A stretch of DNA of 46,000 bases from Ignavibacteria bacterium (GTDB lineage Bacteria > Bacteroidota > Ignavibacteria > Ignavibacteriales > SURF-24), in NCBI GenBank assembly GCA_025612245.1, contig JAAXKQ010000024.1:1-46000 (forward strand), read 5' to 3'. Each line of letters begins with the position of its first letter. The first letter of the stretch is position 1. Shown one piece after another: positions 14,879 to 23,711 of the stretch. A program made the position numbers and the translations under genes. Under the pieces are notes generated by a model that saw only the letters and a program-made list of their open reading frames with translations, was not told where the DNA came from and made no database searches.

Positions 14879-14907
14879 TTGAATTATCATAATCAGCTTT
14901 TTATATT
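14879..14907 (+). promoter_or_regulatory. Candidate sigma-70-type promoter of purC
   Basis: TTGAAT (14879-14884) and TATATT (14902-14907) are separated by exactly 17 bases, 24 bases before the purC ATG. An AAGGA ribosome binding site follows at 14921-14925. No PurR-like operator or guanine riboswitch motif is recognisable. Confidence 0.5.
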
Positions 14908-14930
14908 AGCACATAAAATTAAGGATTCTT

Positions 14931-15830
14931 ATGCAGTCTGATGTATTACTTCAGGGAAATTTTCCCAAACTAAAACTCGTTAAGCAGGGGAAAGTAAGAG
15001 AAATCTACGACCTGGGTGAATATTTTTTATTTGTGGTTACCGACAGGCTATCTGCATTTGATGTTATCATGGGTCAGGGCATCCCCTACAAAGGCGAAGT
15101 ACTAAACAGAATCTCTGAGTTCTGGTTTAACTTTACGAAAGATATCATTCCAAACCACCTGGTTTCAACGGATATAAAGGATTTTCCAAAGGAATGTCAG
15201 GAATACGCCTCTCAGCTTGCAGGACGCTCAATGCTCGTCAGGAAAGCAGAAGTCATTCCTATTGAATGTATCGTTAGAGGCTATATTACCGGCTCGGGGT
15301 GGAATGATTACCTCAGGACGGGCAGGGTCTCTGGCATTGAACTCCCGAAGGGGCTTCAGGAATCTGAAAAGCTCCCGGAACCGATCTTTACTCCTTCTAC
15401 AAAGGCCGAGATCGGAGAGCACGATGAAAACATCACTAACGAAAAAGCCAGGGAAATTGCGGGCGAGGAAGTCTATAACAAAATTAAAAATGCAACTATT
15501 GCCATCTATAAGGCCGCTTCGGAATTTGCCCTATCAAAAGGGATCATTATTGCCGATACAAAAATGGAATTCGGCGTCTATAACGGGGAGGTAATCCTGG
15601 TCGATGAACTCCTTACGCCCGATTCCTCGAGGTTCTGGCCTTTGGATAAATACCAGAAGGGGAAGACACAGGAAAGCTACGACAAGCAGTTCGTGCGCGA
15701 TTACCTGGTCTCAACAGGGTTTAATAAACAGCCTCCTCCGCCTCCGCTTCCGGAGAATGTCATCAGGGTTACTAGTCAGAAATACCTGGAGGCACTTTAT
15801 AAGTTAACAGGGAATAAAATAGCAGATTAA
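14931..15830 (+). CDS. purC: Phosphoribosylaminoimidazole-succinocarboxamide synthase (SAICAR synthetase)
   Basis: PurC joins CAIR and aspartate with ATP in de novo purine synthesis. The product shows [15 protein letters not shown] near the start (the ATP-loop motif GKVRDIY), [26 protein letters not shown] in the form [16 protein letters not shown], then ADTKMEFG and the metal/nucleotide segment [14 protein letters not shown]. At 299 residues it belongs to the longer class found in yeast and many Bacteroidota, with a C-terminal extension after SRFW. AAGGA lies 5 bases before ATG 14931, and the gene abuts the next ORF without a gap (TAA then ATG), so the pair is probably one operon. Assignment is firm. 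Confidence 0.96.
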   Translation: MQSDVLLQGNFPKLKLVKQGKVREIYDLGEYFLFVVTDRLSAFDVIMGQGIPYKGEVLNRISEFWFNFTKDIIPNHLVSTDIKDFPKECQEYASQLAGRSMLVRKAEVIPIECIVRGYITGSGWNDYLRTGRVSGIELPKGLQESEKLPEPIFTPSTKAEIGEHDENITNEKAREIAGEEVYNKIKNATIAIYKAASEFALSKGIIIADTKMEFGVYNGEVILVDELLTPDSSRFWPLDKYQKGKTQESYDKQFVRDYLVSTGFNKQPPPPPLPENVIRVTSQKYLEALYKLTGNKIAD

Positions 15831-16127
15831 ATGGCTCCAATTCAAATTAAAATTAAAGATAAAAAGTATCTGTTTATCAAGTGGCAGGACTCTTCCGAGA
15901 GTTCTGTCCGACTTACCAGCTTAAGACGCATATGCCCTTGCGCAATGTGCAGCGAGGAAAGGAATAAGCAGGGTAAGGACTATATTCCCATCTATAACGA
16001 TGACCAGGTGACCATCCAGAACCTGAAGCTGGTTGGCTATTATGGCATTAATGTCCAGTGGAAAGACGGGCATAAGCTGGGTATATACGAGTACGGGTTC
16101 TTAAAAAGAATAGCCGAACCGCAGTAA
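15831..16127 (+). CDS. DUF971 protein (gamma-butyrobetaine hydroxylase N-terminal-like)
   Basis: The 98-residue product matches the DUF971 module: LFIKWQDSSESSVRLTSLRRICPCAMC, then YYGINVQWKDGHKLGIYEYGFL. In the family, a Lys/Trp strand and a Cys pair (here CPCAMC) lead to the pattern 'v..W.DGH..Giy...L'. The module occurs alone, or fused to Mrp/ApbC Fe-S carrier proteins and to 2-oxoglutarate oxygenases, and probably binds metal or an Fe-S partner; the activity is unknown. Its ATG directly follows the purC stop, so translation is likely coupled. A function in purine synthesis should not be concluded from that. Confidence 0.85.
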   Translation: MAPIQIKIKDKKYLFIKWQDSSESSVRLTSLRRICPCAMCSEERNKQGKDYIPIYNDDQVTIQNLKLVGYYGINVQWKDGHKLGIYEYGFLKRIAEPQ

Positions 16128-16206
16128 CAGTGCCGGGGCCTTATTGTGGGCGAGCACGCAGATTTTTTACTAAATTGTTTCTAATTGTAATCGGAATTTA
16201 GAATAG

Positions 16207-16803
16207 ATGGTATTACCAAATCAACTGACCGTTCTGAGAATTATATTAACCCCGGTATTCCTCTTTCTCTTTATCTCAGATGAGCCGCTGCTTAAACAGC
16301 TCTCTCTGGCCGTCTTTATTGTTGCTGCCGTCACCGACTGGTACGACGGCTGGCTTGCGCGCAAGTTTAACTACATTACCAACTGGGGCAAGTTCATGGA
16401 CCCGCTGGCAGACAAGATACTTACTTCTACTGCCTTTTTTGCCTTTGTTTTCCTGGGGGTACTGCAATTGTGGATGGTTGTGGTTATCGTATTCCGCGAC
16501 TTTATGGTGACCTTCCTCAGGCTCTATGCCGATACGAAAGGTGAGTCGATGTCAACAAGCTACATGGCAAAGTGGAAAACATTTATTCAGATGGCTTTCA
16601 TCTATTACCTCCTTGCAGTTGATACGCTTCAGACGGTGGGCTGGATTTACAGGGGCAATGAAAGTGTATTCAGGATGCTCATGAACCCGGAACTCATTTA
16701 TATCTGCATGCTCGTTATTACAATCCTCACCATCTATACGGGTGTTGCATATCTTTTTACCAACAGGAAACTTTTTTTAAGGTTTTTCCCGAATGAAAAA
16801 TAA
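16207..16803 (+). CDS. pgsA: CDP-diacylglycerol-glycerol-3-phosphate 3-phosphatidyltransferase
   Basis: PgsA makes phosphatidylglycerol phosphate from CDP-diacylglycerol and glycerol 3-phosphate in the inner membrane. The CDP-alcohol phosphotransferase signature is complete: Asp44, Asp47-Gly48, Ala51-Arg52, Gly61, Asp65 and Asp69 in DWYDGWLARKF...NWGKFMDPLADK. The beginning VLPNQLTVLRIILTPVF is typical of PgsA, and about five membrane segments are seen over 198 residues. The stop overlaps the start of pgpA by 11 bases, which puts two consecutive steps of phosphatidylglycerol synthesis under translational coupling. Firm assignment. Confidence 0.94.
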   Translation: MVLPNQLTVLRIILTPVFLFLFISDEPLLKQLSLAVFIVAAVTDWYDGWLARKFNYITNWGKFMDPLADKILTSTAFFAFVFLGVLQLWMVVVIVFRDFMVTFLRLYADTKGESMSTSYMAKWKTFIQMAFIYYLLAVDTLQTVGWIYRGNESVFRMLMNPELIYICMLVITILTIYTGVAYLFTNRKLFLRFFPNEK

Positions 16804-17248
16804 TTTTTTTCTGAAGATTTTAGGATCCGGCTTTTACACCGGATATATTCCATTTGCCCCGGGCACGTTCGCAAGCCTGGCCGCGCTCATTCTTTACTAC
16901 CTTATCCCGGGCTTTGAGCTGCCTTACGTCTTGATCCCCATGATCGTTGTTTTTGCCGCCATCGGAATTAAGGCCGGCGACAGGTTCGAAATTATGTACG
17001 GGAAGAAAGATCCATCGCAGTGCACAATTGATGAGGTCGTGGGCATGTGGATTTCGCTGCTCTTTTTGCCGAAGAGATTAAATTATGTGATTTTAAGCTT
17101 TATTATTTGGCGGATTTTTGATATAATTAAACCATCCCCGGCCAGAAATGCCGAAAAATTGCCCGGCGGGCTCGGCATTATGCTTGATGATATTATAGCA
17201 GCAGTTTATTCTTGTATTCTCGTTCATTTAATAATTTTTCTTTTTTAG
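16793..17248 (+). CDS. pgpA: Phosphatidylglycerophosphatase A
   Basis: PgpA removes the phosphate from phosphatidylglycerol phosphate to give phosphatidylglycerol. The 151-residue product has the family elements GSGFYTGYIPFAPGTFASLAA near the start, DPSQCTIDEVVGMW (with the conserved Asp-Glu) in the middle, and RIFDIIKPSPARNAEKLPGGLGIMLDDIIAA towards the end, with three to four membrane segments. The order pgsA-pgpA with an 11-base overlap fits consecutive reactions. No peculiarity seen. Confidence 0.93.
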   Translation: MKNNFFLKILGSGFYTGYIPFAPGTFASLAALILYYLIPGFELPYVLIPMIVVFAAIGIKAGDRFEIMYGKKDPSQCTIDEVVGMWISLLFLPKRLNYVILSFIIWRIFDIIKPSPARNAEKLPGGLGIMLDDIIAAVYSCILVHLIIFLF

Positions 17249-17275
17249 CAAAACAGGATAAAACAAGGGGAATTT

Positions 17276-18532
17276 ATGCAGGCGCAAATCATTACCATTG
17301 GGGACGAAATCCTCATTGGACAGACCATCAACACAAATGCCGCATATATAGGGGAAGAACTCACCAAAATTCAGATCGCTGTCTCAAAGACGACCGTCGT
17401 TGGCGATGAGGAATCTGTCATTCTGCAGGAATTTAAGTCAGCATTTGAAAATAACGACGTTGTTATCGTTACCGGGGGCCTTGGGCCGACGCACGACGAC
17501 ATTACAAAGGATTGCATCGTAAAGTTCTTCAATACGGAACTCGAAATGAATTATGAGGTGCTCGAAGACGTCAGGTCCATCTTTCAAAGGCGCGGCCGCC
17601 AGATGGCAAAGATCAATGAAACTCAGGCCCTGGTGCCCAAAATTGCGCGCGTCATACGTAATACACGCGGTACTGCACCGGGAACCTGGATAGAAAAGGA
17701 TAAGAAAATTTTCATCTCTCTGCCCGGCGTGCCTCACGAAATGAAGGAAATGATCGATACAGAGGTCATTCCGGGAATCGCAAAACTCTACAAGCCTGAG
17801 AACCATTCCATTAAAATCAGGAACCTCTTAAGCACGGGAATTGCAGAATCCACGCTCTTCGAAAGGCTCGGCAACATCAGTGAGCTCCTCGAAGGCGCCA
17901 AACTGGCTTTCCTGCCCAGCCAGTTCGGCGTTAAGATGCGTATTACGGCAGAGGAAAAAAACGAAGACCTGGCACTGAACAAATTGAGCGAAATTGAGCA
18001 GAAGATCCGCTCACTTGTCGGAAGATATATCTACGGAATTGAAAATGATACGCTTGAAGAGGTGGTCGGCCGCCTGCTGCTCGAAAGGGGACTTACAATT
18101 GCCGTTGCCGAATCCTGCACCGGGGGCCTCATAAGCCACAGAATTACAAATGTTGCAGGCTCCAGCAGCTACTTCGAGCGCTGCGTGGTTTCATACAGCA
18201 ACGCAGCCAAGGTGGAAATTCTTAACGTAAACGAGAATACAATTGCACAGTACGGCGCCGTTAGCCTTGAGGTTGCCCGACAGATGGCCGAAGGCGTTAA
18301 ATCCGTAAGCGGAACAGACATCGGCCTTTCCATAACGGGCATACTCGGACCCGGAGGGGCAACCAGGGAAAAACCGGTCGGACTGGTCTATATCGGCATC
18401 TGCAATGAAACGCTCTGTACGGCAAAGAAATTCCAGTTCTCGGAAGACAGGCTCTTAAACAAGGACAGGGCCGCGCAGGCGGCACTTGAAATCCTGAGAA
18501 GGCACCTCCTGGGGATACCTTACGATGAATAG
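17276..18532 (+). CDS. cinA: CinA: NMN deamidase / ADP-ribose pyrophosphatase-type two-domain protein
   Basis: The 418-residue product joins two known domains. The N-terminal MoaB/MogA-like domain (about 1-170) opens with ITIGDEILIGQTINTNA and contains VTGGLGPTHDDIT; the C-terminal CinA/PncC domain (about 255-415) contains VAVAESCTGGLIS in the form AVAESCTGGLISHRITNVAGSS and SITGILGPGGATREKPVGLV. In characterised homologues the C-terminal domain deamidates nicotinamide mononucleotide for pyridine salvage. AAGGGG lies 6 bases before ATG 17276. The gene overlaps thpR by 8 bases and recA follows; a cinA-recA linkage is common in bacteria, where cinA may be competence- or damage-induced. Confidence 0.94.
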   Translation: MQAQIITIGDEILIGQTINTNAAYIGEELTKIQIAVSKTTVVGDEESVILQEFKSAFENNDVVIVTGGLGPTHDDITKDCIVKFFNTELEMNYEVLEDVRSIFQRRGRQMAKINETQALVPKIARVIRNTRGTAPGTWIEKDKKIFISLPGVPHEMKEMIDTEVIPGIAKLYKPENHSIKIRNLLSTGIAESTLFERLGNISELLEGAKLAFLPSQFGVKMRITAEEKNEDLALNKLSEIEQKIRSLVGRYIYGIENDTLEEVVGRLLLERGLTIAVAESCTGGLISHRITNVAGSSSYFERCVVSYSNAAKVEILNVNENTIAQYGAVSLEVARQMAEGVKSVSGTDIGLSITGILGPGGATREKPVGLVYIGICNETLCTAKKFQFSEDRLLNKDRAAQAALEILRRHLLGIPYDE

Positions 18533-19067
18533 GCTTTTTGTGGCTTTGAAGCTGCCGGATGAGGTAATTGAGAATATAGTTTCCATGAGGGACTCAATTA
18601 ACCCCGAAGTTGCTTCGGACTTTAGGTGGGAGGAGAAAAACAAGCTCCACCTGACGCTCAAATTCCTGGGCGATACGGAGGAGGAAAAGAACGGAAACGT
18701 GATAAAAATTCTCTCCCAGGTTACCTCCTCTTACAGCAGAATTTCTCTTGAGTACGACCGTTTTGGCTTTTTTATGCCGCGCATATTTTGGTTCGGATTA
18801 CGGGCCGAAAACGCACTTTTTGAGCTCGTCAAGGATATAAATAATGACCTGGAAATACTCGGCTTTCAGAAGGAAAACCGGAACTTTAAACCCCATATAA
18901 CGCTTTTACGTATTAAAAGAAATCTTAGCGGGGAATTTGTCTCTGCATTCAGGAATTTTCAGGTGCCCGGGCGCAAATTTTACGCAAGTGAAGTTGCCCT
19001 GATGAAAAGCAAACTTCTTTCGGGCGGTTCTGTTTATTCGGAAATTGAAAGGTTTAATTTAACATAA
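18525..19067 (+). CDS. thpR: RNA 2',3'-cyclic phosphodiesterase (2'-5' RNA ligase family)
   Basis: The 180-residue product has the two HxT/S-x motifs of the 2H phosphoesterase superfamily: HLTL at residues 42-45 ([10 protein letters not shown]) and HITL at 124-127 ([11 protein letters not shown]). The N-terminus [12 protein letters not shown] is typical of the LigT/ThpR branch. Bacterial members open 2',3'-cyclic phosphates on RNA and can join 2'-5' linkages in vitro; the in vivo substrate is unclear. Its ATG lies inside the end of cinA (8-base overlap) and recA begins 11 bases after its stop, so cinA-thpR-recA forms one transcription unit by spacing. Confidence 0.92.
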   Translation: MNRLFVALKLPDEVIENIVSMRDSINPEVASDFRWEEKNKLHLTLKFLGDTEEEKNGNVIKILSQVTSSYSRISLEYDRFGFFMPRIFWFGLRAENALFELVKDINNDLEILGFQKENRNFKPHITLLRIKRNLSGEFVSAFRNFQVPGRKFYASEVALMKSKLLSGGSVYSEIERFNLT

Positions 19068-19078
19068 TCGGAGAAAAA

Positions 19079-20143
19079 ATGGCTAGCGAAAAAGATGAAA
19101 AACTAAAGATCCTTGGCGATTCCATTGCTGCAATTGAAAAGGCACATGGCAAGGGATCCATTATGAAGCTGGGTGATGGGGTGGTTATGCCCGTGGAATC
19201 GATTTCCACAGGGTCTATTTCACTCGATTATGCACTTGGCATCGGCGGCGTTCCAAGAGGCAGGATTGTTGAGATCTATGGCCCCGAATCCTCGGGAAAA
19301 ACTACCGTCTGTCTGCACATAATTGCCGAAGCTCAGAAAGCCGGCGGTCTGGCCGCTTTCATTGATGCCGAGCATGCCCTCGATATACAGTATGCCCATA
19401 GACTGAATGTGGATATTCAGAACCTGCTCGTTTCACAGCCGGATTACGGCGAACAGGCACTGGACATTGTTGATACTCTCGTCAGAAGCAATGCACTCGA
19501 CGTCATCGTAATCGACTCGGTTGCAGCACTGGTCCCGAGGGCTGAGATCGAAGGCGAAATGGGCGACGCACACATGGCCGTTCAGGCAAGACTTATGTCG
19601 CAGGCATTAAGAAAGCTCACGGGAGCAATCGCAAGGAGCAAAACCTGCGTTATCTTTACTAACCAGTTAAGAAGCAAGATCGGTGTCATGTTCGGTAACC
19701 CTGAAACTACAACTGGCGGTAATGCCCTTAAGTTCTACGCCTCCGTTAGGCTCGACATACGCAGGATCTCTGCAATCAAGGATGGCAACGACGTCATCGG
19801 AAGCCGTACAAAGGTTAAAGTGGTCAAAAGCAAGGTCGCTCCCCCCTTCAAAGAGGTGGAGTTCGATATTCTTTATAACGAAGGTATCAGCAAGACCGGC
19901 GATGCGCTCGACCTGGCGGTGAACTTCGGGATCGTCAAAAAAGGCGGCGCCTGGTTTACTTACGGCGAGGACCGCTTCCAGGGCAGGGAGCAGTTCAGGC
20001 AGAAACTCGTTGAAACCCCTGAACTCTACGAGAAATTACTCCTGGACGTGAAGAAAAAACTCGGCATGATCAAATCCGAGGAGCCCGAGGCTGAAGCCGA
20101 ACTGGCTGAGGCCGGACCCGCGGTAAAGGAAAGAAAAAAATAA
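19079..20143 (+). CDS. recA: Recombinase RecA
   Basis: RecA coats single-stranded DNA, drives strand exchange and triggers LexA cleavage. The 354-residue product has Walker A GPESSGKT (68-75), Walker [13 protein letters not shown], the MAW motif region and L2-loop [22 protein letters not shown] with normal spacing, and an acidic, alanine-rich C-terminal tail ([13 protein letters not shown]). CGGAG lies 5 bases before ATG 19079. A strong terminator follows, then recX. No LexA-type operator palindrome is visible directly upstream, which is expected since the promoter would lie before cinA. Confidence 0.98.
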   Translation: MASEKDEKLKILGDSIAAIEKAHGKGSIMKLGDGVVMPVESISTGSISLDYALGIGGVPRGRIVEIYGPESSGKTTVCLHIIAEAQKAGGLAAFIDAEHALDIQYAHRLNVDIQNLLVSQPDYGEQALDIVDTLVRSNALDVIVIDSVAALVPRAEIEGEMGDAHMAVQARLMSQALRKLTGAIARSKTCVIFTNQLRSKIGVMFGNPETTTGGNALKFYASVRLDIRRISAIKDGNDVIGSRTKVKVVKSKVAPPFKEVEFDILYNEGISKTGDALDLAVNFGIVKKGGAWFTYGEDRFQGREQFRQKLVETPELYEKLLLDVKKKLGMIKSEEPEAEAELAEAGPAVKERKK

Positions 20144-20150
20144 CATAAAT

Positions 20151-20173
20151 AAGGCGGCTTTTGCCGCCTTTTT
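20151..20173 (+). terminator. Terminator between recA and recX
   Basis: Perfect 8-bp stem AAGGCGGC (20151-20158) and GCCGCCTT (20163-20170) with loop TTTT, followed by TTT. It is close enough to the recX start (20186) that partial readthrough may set the recA to recX ratio. Confidence 0.85.
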
Positions 20174-20185
20174 AATAGTGTCCTT

Positions 20186-20827
20186 ATGAAAATTGAATCG
20201 ATCTCAGAAGCAAAAAACAATATTAAGATCCTGCTCGATAACGGTGAAAAGCTGTTCTTAAGGCTGGAGGTATTTCTTAAAAGCGCCCTCAGGAAAGGCG
20301 ACGAGATTTCCGAGGAGGAAATCTCCGGACTCATCAGGCAGAATCAGTTCTATTTCGTAAAGGAATCTGCCTTCAGATTCCTGGGGCGCAGGATCCATTC
20401 CGAAAAAGAGCTCCAGAGAAAGCTCTCGGCAAAAAAATACGACAAGGAGATAATTTCTCAGGTCTTAAGGGAGCTCAGGGAAAGCCACTACCTGGATGAC
20501 GAGCAGTTTGCCAGGGAGTTCTCCGAGGAAAAGATAAGCAGGAAAGCCTTCGGGCAGAATAAGCTGAAGGCGGAACTGAGAGCACGCGGGGTCTCGCAGG
20601 AGATAATAGACCGCGTCCTGGAGGCAAAACCGGCTGACGTGGAGTTTGAAAATGCATTAAGCCTGGCCGAAAAGAAGCTTTCTTCACTGAAAGGCAGAAA
20701 CCTGGACGGGAAAAAGATCACTCAGAGGCTTTATGCATACCTTTTATCCAAGGGGTTCGATTACGACGTAATTAAGGCCGCTGTTGGCAGGCTCAATGCC
20801 ACAGGCGATGATGATGAGGAGGAATAA
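20186..20827 (+). CDS. recX: RecA regulator RecX
   Basis: RecX binds the RecA filament and limits its activity. The 213-residue product is charged and helical, as usual, with the family patterns ALRFLGRRIHSEKELQRKL in the form AFRFLGRRIHSEKELQRKL (about 61-79), ELRESHYLDDEQFAREF (about 97-113) and KLKAELRARGVSQEIIDRVL (about 124-143). Those correspond to the three tandem three-helix repeats. The first 50 residues form an N-terminal extension. It lies 42 bases after recA, beyond the terminator, a common arrangement that lets recX be expressed by readthrough. Confidence 0.93.
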   Translation: MKIESISEAKNNIKILLDNGEKLFLRLEVFLKSALRKGDEISEEEISGLIRQNQFYFVKESAFRFLGRRIHSEKELQRKLSAKKYDKEIISQVLRELRESHYLDDEQFAREFSEEKISRKAFGQNKLKAELRARGVSQEIIDRVLEAKPADVEFENALSLAEKKLSSLKGRNLDGKKITQRLYAYLLSKGFDYDVIKAAVGRLNATGDDDEEE

Positions 20828-20949
20828 ATCCCTGAAAACAGGCCCTGATGCCGAAATTGGCATTAATCCTGCATTTCATTTATCAACATGGTTGCATATC
20901 TTTATGTCATTTAATAATTTTATGTACCACATTAAAATTTTTACTGAAA

Positions 20950-22119
20950 ATGGAAAAATTTACCGGCGTTGACTATTTAAATATTGACAGTCTTTATAGC
21001 GAGGAAGAACTGCTGGTCAGGGACACTGTAAGGGAGTTTGTTTCCGGTGAAATAATTCCAATCATTGAAGAATATAACCGCAAAGGGGAATTCCCAAGGC
21101 ATCTGATCCCTAAGATGGGAGAGCTTGGGCTTTTCGGCAGTACACTCCCACAGCAATTCGGCTGCGCAGAAATGAACAATGTGGCTTATGGCCTTGTAAT
21201 GCAGGAGCTCGAAAGGGGCGACAGCGGAATCCGCAGTTTTGCTTCCGTTCAGAGCGCCCTGGTCATGTATCCCATTTTTACATTCGGAAGCGAGGAGCAG
21301 AAGTCCTTCTGGCTTCCCAGACTTGCGTCTGCCGAGAAAATCGGATGTTTTGGCCTTACGGAGCCCGACTTCGGCTCAAACCCCGGGGGCATGGTAACGC
21401 GCGCAGAGAAAACCGAAGGCGGATATCTCTTAAACGGCGCCAAGATGTGGATTACAAACGGTACGATTGCCGACGTGGCTGTCGTCTGGGCAAAGCTGGA
21501 CGGCGTTGTTAATGGCTTTCTTGTTGAAAAGGGGAGTAAGGGATTCAGCGCTCCGGCGATGAAGGGCAAGCATTCACTGAGGGCTTCAGTAACCTCGGAA
21601 CTAGTTTTTGAGGACGTCTTCGTCCCCGAGGAGATGAGGCTTCCCAGGACAGGGGGCCTTAAGAGCGCTCTTATGTGCTTAAACCAGGCACGCTACGGAA
21701 TTGCCTGGGGCGTCGTTGGCGCTATGATGGCCTGTTACACCTCAGCACTCGATTACGCAAAGTCCAGGGTGCAGTTCAGTAAACCCATTGCAGCCTACCA
21801 GATGACACAGGAAAAGCTGGTCTATATGCTGAGTGAAATTACAAAGGCACAGCTCTTAAACTACCGCCTCGGGCGAATGAAAGACGAGGGAACCCTGAGG
21901 TTTACGCACGTCTCTCTTGCAAAGAGAAACAACTGCGAGAAGGCGCTTGAAATTGCGCGCATTTCCCGTGAAATTCTAGGCGCCAACGGCATACTGGATG
22001 AATATCCTGTCATGCGGCACGAGGCAAACCTCGAGTCCGTGAAGACTTACGAGGGTACGCACGAGATGCATACTCTCATTGTGGGGGAAGACATAACCGG
22101 CTACCCGGCTTTTGAATAA
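20950..22119 (+). CDS. gcdH: Glutaryl-CoA dehydrogenase-type acyl-CoA dehydrogenase
   Basis: The enzyme oxidises an acyl-CoA with FAD and passes electrons to ETF. The 389-residue product has acyl-CoA dehydrogenase motifs CFGLTEPDFGSNPGG and WITNGTIADVAVVWAK, and the C-terminal YEGTHEMHTLIVG with candidate catalytic base Glu368. The segment ERGDSGIRSFASVQ (Arg95 in this numbering) and RYGIAWGVVGAMM match glutaryl-CoA dehydrogenases, where Arg94 binds the glutaryl carboxylate. That points to the lysine/tryptophan degradation branch, but related enzymes act on other acyl groups. ATG 20950 is at the domain start; the open frame extends 34 codons upstream with a composition unlike the protein. It lies alone between recX and a terminator. 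Confidence 0.85.
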   Translation: MEKFTGVDYLNIDSLYSEEELLVRDTVREFVSGEIIPIIEEYNRKGEFPRHLIPKMGELGLFGSTLPQQFGCAEMNNVAYGLVMQELERGDSGIRSFASVQSALVMYPIFTFGSEEQKSFWLPRLASAEKIGCFGLTEPDFGSNPGGMVTRAEKTEGGYLLNGAKMWITNGTIADVAVVWAKLDGVVNGFLVEKGSKGFSAPAMKGKHSLRASVTSELVFEDVFVPEEMRLPRTGGLKSALMCLNQARYGIAWGVVGAMMACYTSALDYAKSRVQFSKPIAAYQMTQEKLVYMLSEITKAQLLNYRLGRMKDEGTLRFTHVSLAKRNNCEKALEIARISREILGANGILDEYPVMRHEANLESVKTYEGTHEMHTLIVGEDITGYPAFE

Positions 22120-22134
22120 ATAAACCTGCACGTG

Positions 22135-22159
22135 TCCGCTAAAGAGGCGGATTTTTTTT
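22135..22159 (+). terminator. Terminator between the acyl-CoA dehydrogenase gene and guaB
   Basis: Stem TCCGC (22135-22139) and GCGGA (22147-22151) with a 7-base loop, followed by eight T. It sits 16 bases after the dehydrogenase stop and shows that any guaB start upstream of 22160 is unlikely. Confidence 0.8.
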
Positions 22160-22176
22160 ATAAATTTGAGGATCAT

Positions 22177-23643
22177 ATGAATACAAATAAAGTTATTACT
22201 GATGGCTTGACCTTTGACGATATACTTTTAGTGCCCGCAAGATCAGAAGTCCTGCCAAGGGAAGTGGATCTGACGGCAAGGCTTACCCCTGAGATTACAC
22301 TGAATATTCCTTTCCTTTCAGCTGCAATGGACACGGTTACAGAATCAAAAATGGCAATTGCAATGGCTGTCCAGGGCGGCATTGGTATTATTCATAAAAA
22401 CATGACCATAGAAAGACAGGCCGAGGAAATAGACCTCGTTAAACGCTCGGAAAGCGGCATGATACTTAAACCTATTACGCTCGATAGCGAAAAGACGGTT
22501 GAAGATGCTATGCAGCTCATGGAAAAGTACCACATCTCAGGCATTCCTATCGTGGATAATGCCGGTAGGTTAATAGGAATTCTGACCAACCGCGACCTCA
22601 GGTTCGAGCCTAACGTTCACCTGAAGGTAAGGGACGTTATGACAAAAGAAAACCTCATTACGGCACCCGTCGGTACGGACCTTGCAAAAGCCGAAAAGAT
22701 ACTCCAGCAGTATAAGATTGAAAAGCTCCCCATAGTAGATAAAGGCGGCCTTCTTAAGGGCCTCATTACCTTCAAGGATATTCAGAAAAAGAAAAAGTAC
22801 CCTCTTGCCTGCAAGGACGAGCACGGAAGGCTCCGCGTTGGCGGCGGCGTTGGCGTTACACACGACACAATTGAAAGGGCTGAGGCTCTCCTGAAGGCTG
22901 GTGCAGACGTAGTAGTTGTTGATACGGCTCACGGCCACTCGATGGGTGTAATTAAGACAATTAAGGAGCTGAGGAAAAAATTCAAGGACGCACAGCTTAT
23001 TGCAGGCAACATCATATCGCCTGAGGCGGCACACGACCTTATTGAGGCCGGCGTTAATGCCGTCAAGGTCGGCATCGGTGCCGGATCCATCTGCACCACA
23101 CGCGTTATTGCAGGCGTTGGCGTCCCGCAGATCTCGGCAGTAATGAATGTTTCCAGGGAAACCGGCAAAAGAGGAATTCCGCTTATTGCAGACGGTGGCA
23201 TAAAACAGACCGGGGACGTTGCCAAGGCAATTGCCGCCGGGGCAGACACGGTTATGATAGGCGGCATGTTTGCCGGCGTTGATGAAACTCCGGGCGATAC
23301 GGTCCTTTTTGAAGGCAGAAGCTTCAAGGTCTACAGGGGAATGGGTTCTCTTGGAGCAATGAAAAAAGGAAGCAGCGACCGCTACTTCCAGGATATGGAA
23401 GAGGACATTAAGAAGCTCGTGCCCGAGGGTGTCGAGGGCAGGGTCCCTTTCAAAGGCCCTCTTTCGGAAACCATATACCAGTTCATCGGGGGGCTCAGGG
23501 CCGCAATGGGCTACTGCGGTACAAAAAATATCGAAGAACTGAAGGAAAAGGCTCAGTTCATAAAAATGTCAGTTGCGGGCCTGAGAGAAAGCCATCCCCA
23601 CGACGTTATAATTACTGATGAAGCTCCGAATTATCATTCATGA
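22177..23643 (+). CDS. guaB: Inosine-5'-monophosphate dehydrogenase
   Basis: GuaB converts IMP to XMP with NAD+, the committed step to GMP. The 488-residue product starts [25 protein letters not shown] as usual, carries the two CBS modules (about 95-205), and has the catalytic loop [11 protein letters not shown] with Cys306, followed by [17 protein letters not shown], the flap region [18 protein letters not shown] and the C-terminal [17 protein letters not shown] precedes ATG 22177 by 5 bases. An in-frame GTG at 22132 falls inside the terminator hairpin and is not used in my reading. Neighbouring purD and purC suggest a loosely grouped purine region. Confidence 0.97.
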   Translation: MNTNKVITDGLTFDDILLVPARSEVLPREVDLTARLTPEITLNIPFLSAAMDTVTESKMAIAMAVQGGIGIIHKNMTIERQAEEIDLVKRSESGMILKPITLDSEKTVEDAMQLMEKYHISGIPIVDNAGRLIGILTNRDLRFEPNVHLKVRDVMTKENLITAPVGTDLAKAEKILQQYKIEKLPIVDKGGLLKGLITFKDIQKKKKYPLACKDEHGRLRVGGGVGVTHDTIERAEALLKAGADVVVVDTAHGHSMGVIKTIKELRKKFKDAQLIAGNIISPEAAHDLIEAGVNAVKVGIGAGSICTTRVIAGVGVPQISAVMNVSRETGKRGIPLIADGGIKQTGDVAKAIAAGADTVMIGGMFAGVDETPGDTVLFEGRSFKVYRGMGSLGAMKKGSSDRYFQDMEEDIKKLVPEGVEGRVPFKGPLSETIYQFIGGLRAAMGYCGTKNIEELKEKAQFIKMSVAGLRESHPHDVIITDEAPNYHS

Positions 23644-23711
23644 TTTGTTTTGCATTGTGATATGGACCTCTATATAAGGGCGGCTTTCAAAATTAGAATT
23701 TACAGGTAAAA

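Noticed and set aside
20848-20949. 34-codon upstream extension of the glutaryl-CoA dehydrogenase-type gene
   Set aside because: The residues are unlike the family and there is no ribosome binding site; the domain starts at 20950.
22132-22176. Upstream in-frame GTG start for guaB
   Set aside because: The GTG and following codons lie inside the terminator stem and T-run; ATG 22177 has GAGGAT and matches the family start.
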